64,000 bases of DNA from Ectopseudomonas toyotomiensis (GTDB taxonomy: Bacteria; Pseudomonadota; Gammaproteobacteria; Pseudomonadales; Pseudomonadaceae): the NCBI RefSeq assembly GCF_900115695.1, contig NZ_FOXK01000006.1, positions 248,001 to 312,000 on the forward strand, read 5' to 3'. The notes under the pieces are model-generated. The model worked only from the letters and a program-made list of their open reading frames with translations, was not told the DNA's origin and searched no databases. This document shows, piece after piece, positions 63,004 through 64,000 of the stretch (the first letter of the stretch is position 1; each line of letters opens with the position of its first letter). Both the position numbers and the translations under genes were made by a program.

Positions 63004-63007
63004 TTGA
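62989..63007. promoter_or_regulatory. Fur box between TonB receptor and dioxygenase genes
   Basis: The 19-base sequence starting GATAGTGATTATCATTT matches the Fur consensus (GATAATGATAATCATTATC) at 14 of 19 positions by direct comparison. It overlaps the plus-strand -10 and is close to the minus-strand -35, so Fur would repress both directions. Confidence 0.8.
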
Positions 63008-63098
63008 AACCTTCTTGCACGCAGAGCAGTCATGCAAGAAGCCGATGCTGCATTACCGCCTCACCCCGACATAAACCTCTTGAATGGAGGGATGGACC

Positions 63099-63200
63099 AT
63101 GGTCCTTCGTCTACACGGAAGCCCAGCTCACACTGCTCCACTCATCGAGTGCCCCGCCGCGATCTGGCCGCGTTCTGCCGCAAGGATCGCCCGCTTATGA
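63099..63200 (+). CDS. Possible 33-residue leader ORF coupled to the dioxygenase gene
   Basis: The ATG at 63099 has GGAGGG 7 bases ahead, a near-ideal ribosome site, and its TGA overlaps the dioxygenase ATG as ATGA. The peptide (MVLRLHGSPAHTAPLIECPA to ARIARL) resembles nothing I recognise. It may be a translated leader that couples translation to the next gene, or a chance frame. The coding case rests only on the ribosome site and overlap. Confidence 0.35.
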   Translation: MVLRLHGSPAHTAPLIECPAAIWPRSAARIARL

Positions 63201-64000
63201 ATCAGGTTGTCAACGCGCTTCGTTCGTCTTGTGTGCAGGATGGCTGCACTATCACCTCACTACTGGACGACCACCCGCTCCCTCTACTAATTGCCAGCCA
63301 GGAAGGTCAATCGATCCACACGTTGAGCGATACATTGCGCGCCATTGCCCTGGACACTCTAGGAACGACCGGTGGAGTCCTGTTTCGCAATTTCAAGGTG
63401 CCGACGCCGCTGGACTTCAAGCGCTTCGCAGCCAGTTTCGGCATGCCGCTGGGTACCTACGAGTTCGGTTCCACGCCGCGCAGCAAGGTGTTCGCCGGCG
63501 TCTACAGCTCCACCGAATACCCCGCGCACCAGAGCATTCCCCTGCACAACGAGCAGTCCTACACGCGCCAATGGCCATCGCGTATCTGGTTCCACTGCAT
63601 GACGTCGAGCCAGACAGGCGGAGAAACTCCCATCGCCGACAGTCGCCAGGTGTACCAGGCGATCGACCCGGCCATTCGCGAGGAATTCATCTCCAAGGGT
63701 CTGCTCTACGTTCGCAACTACAGCAGCGCCCTCGACCTGCCCTGGCAGCAGGTGTTCAACACCGATGACCGCAGCAAGGTCGAGCAGTACTGCCAATCCC
63801 AGGGCATCGACTGGAGCTGGTCGGAGGCAGGCGAACTGAGCACACGGCAGCTATGCCAGGCAGCGGTTCGCCACCCCGTCAGCCAGGAGTGGGTGTGGTT
63901 CAATCAGGCGCACCTGTTCCATATCTCCGCCATGGCGCAGGATCTGCGCCAGACCCTGATCGAGGCGGTCGGCGAAGCGCAGTTGCCGCGCAATGTCTAT
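63197..64000 (+). CDS. TauD/SyrP-like Fe(II)/2-oxoglutarate dioxygenase (cut by right edge)
   Basis: The frame is open to base 64000 with 268 residues seen. It has the TauD/TfdA-family iron motif HxE at LHNEQSY (H117, E119) and GGETPIADSR (141-150), the pattern of SyrP-type aspartyl beta-hydroxylases and clavaminate-synthase-like enzymes. The distal iron-binding His lies beyond the window. I chose ATG 63197 (AAGGA 10 bases upstream, ATGA overlap with a leader ORF); an in-frame ATG at 63092 has its ribosome site too close. Position beside the Fur box, TonB receptor and Dat suggests hydroxylation of a siderophore building block. Confidence 0.82.
   Translation, partial: MNQVVNALRSSCVQDGCTITSLLDDHPLPLLIASQEGQSIHTLSDTLRAIALDTLGTTGGVLFRNFKVPTPLDFKRFAASFGMPLGTYEFGSTPRSKVFAGVYSSTEYPAHQSIPLHNEQSYTRQWPSRIWFHCMTSSQTGGETPIADSRQVYQAIDPAIREEFISKGLLYVRNYSSALDLPWQQVFNTDDRSKVEQYCQSQGIDWSWSEAGELSTRQLCQAAVRHPVSQEWVWFNQAHLFHISAMAQDLRQTLIEAVGEAQLPRNVY

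Noticed and set aside
62846..63196. PvdS (iron-starvation sigma) promoter
   Set aside because: No TAAAT-N16-CGT element was found; the Fur box and sigma-70-like hexamers explain the region.
62893..63768. Plus-strand frame of 291 codons overlapping the Fur region and the dioxygenase
   Set aside because: It begins inside the promoter region and runs in a different frame from the TauD-like protein, whose iron motif and open end support the other frame.
1..64000. CRISPR arrays, tRNA or rRNA genes, insertion sequences, phage genes
   Set aside because: No regularly spaced repeats, cloverleaf-like sequences, transposase or integrase motifs were seen on either strand.

Overview
The window is a stretch of a gammaproteobacterial chromosome, almost certainly a Pseudomonas (sensu lato). 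Gene order and protein sequence (FleQ, FleS/FleR, FleN, FlhF, FlgZ, HptB-HsbR-HsbA) point to the group in which the polar-flagellum genes form one continuous block, such as P. mendocina/oleovorans or P. putida-like species. That placement is inferred from order and recalled family sequences, not from a search. About 54 kb is one flagellar and chemotaxis supercluster. The last 9 kb holds polyamine/amino-acid transport genes and the edge of a probable siderophore locus.

Region by region. 1-4.7 kb (minus strand): cheA (cut by the left edge), cheZ, cheY, fliA (sigma-28), fleN and flhF. 4.7-12.5 kb: export apparatus and C-ring genes flhA, flhB, fliR, fliQ, fliP, fliO, fliN, fliM and fliL. 12.7-22.2 kb: fliK, a phosphorelay/anti-sigma module (hptB, hsbR, hsbA), then fliJ, fliI, fliH, fliG, fliF and fliE. 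22.4-26.8 kb: the regulators fleR, fleS and fleQ. 27-31.8 kb: filament assembly genes fliT-like, two fliS paralogues, fliD, flaG and fliC. 32-38 kb: a glycan island with a small methyltransferase and a 1754-residue multidomain glycosyltransferase/methyltransferase. 38.3-50.1 kb: flgL, flgK, flgJ, flgI, flgH, flgG, flgF and flgE, flgD, flgC, flgB. 50.4-52.2 kb: cheR and cheV. 52.3-54.9 kb (plus strand): flgA, flgM, flgN and flgZ. 54.9-59.1 kb: an MFS transporter and a glutamine-synthetase-like polyamine gene (minus), divergent from sstT (plus). 59.2-64 kb: a diaminobutyrate-type aminotransferase and a TonB-dependent receptor (minus), divergent from a TauD/SyrP-like dioxygenase cut by the right edge, with a Fur box between them.

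Regulation can be read directly. Eight sigma-54 (-24/-12) elements precede flhA, fliL, fliK, fliE, fleS, flgF, flgB and flgA. Sigma-28 elements precede fliC, flgM, the first fliS and, more weakly, cheY. This matches the known cascade: FleQ with sigma-54 starts basal-body genes and fleSR, FleR drives the rod/hook genes, and FliA, held by FlgM until the hook is complete, drives filament and chemotaxis genes. The cheY/cheZ/cheA, cheR and cheV products control motor switching. FlhF and FleN set flagellar position and number, and FlgZ (PilZ) links motility to c-di-GMP.

The most unusual content is the giant enzyme beside fliC. It strings together a GT92-like domain, a SAM methyltransferase, a segment with kinase-like motifs, two GT2-type domains and a GT-B-like domain. 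It is a candidate all-in-one flagellin glycan synthase. Second is the Fur-controlled locus at the right edge, whose gene set suggests a siderophore cluster continuing beyond the window.
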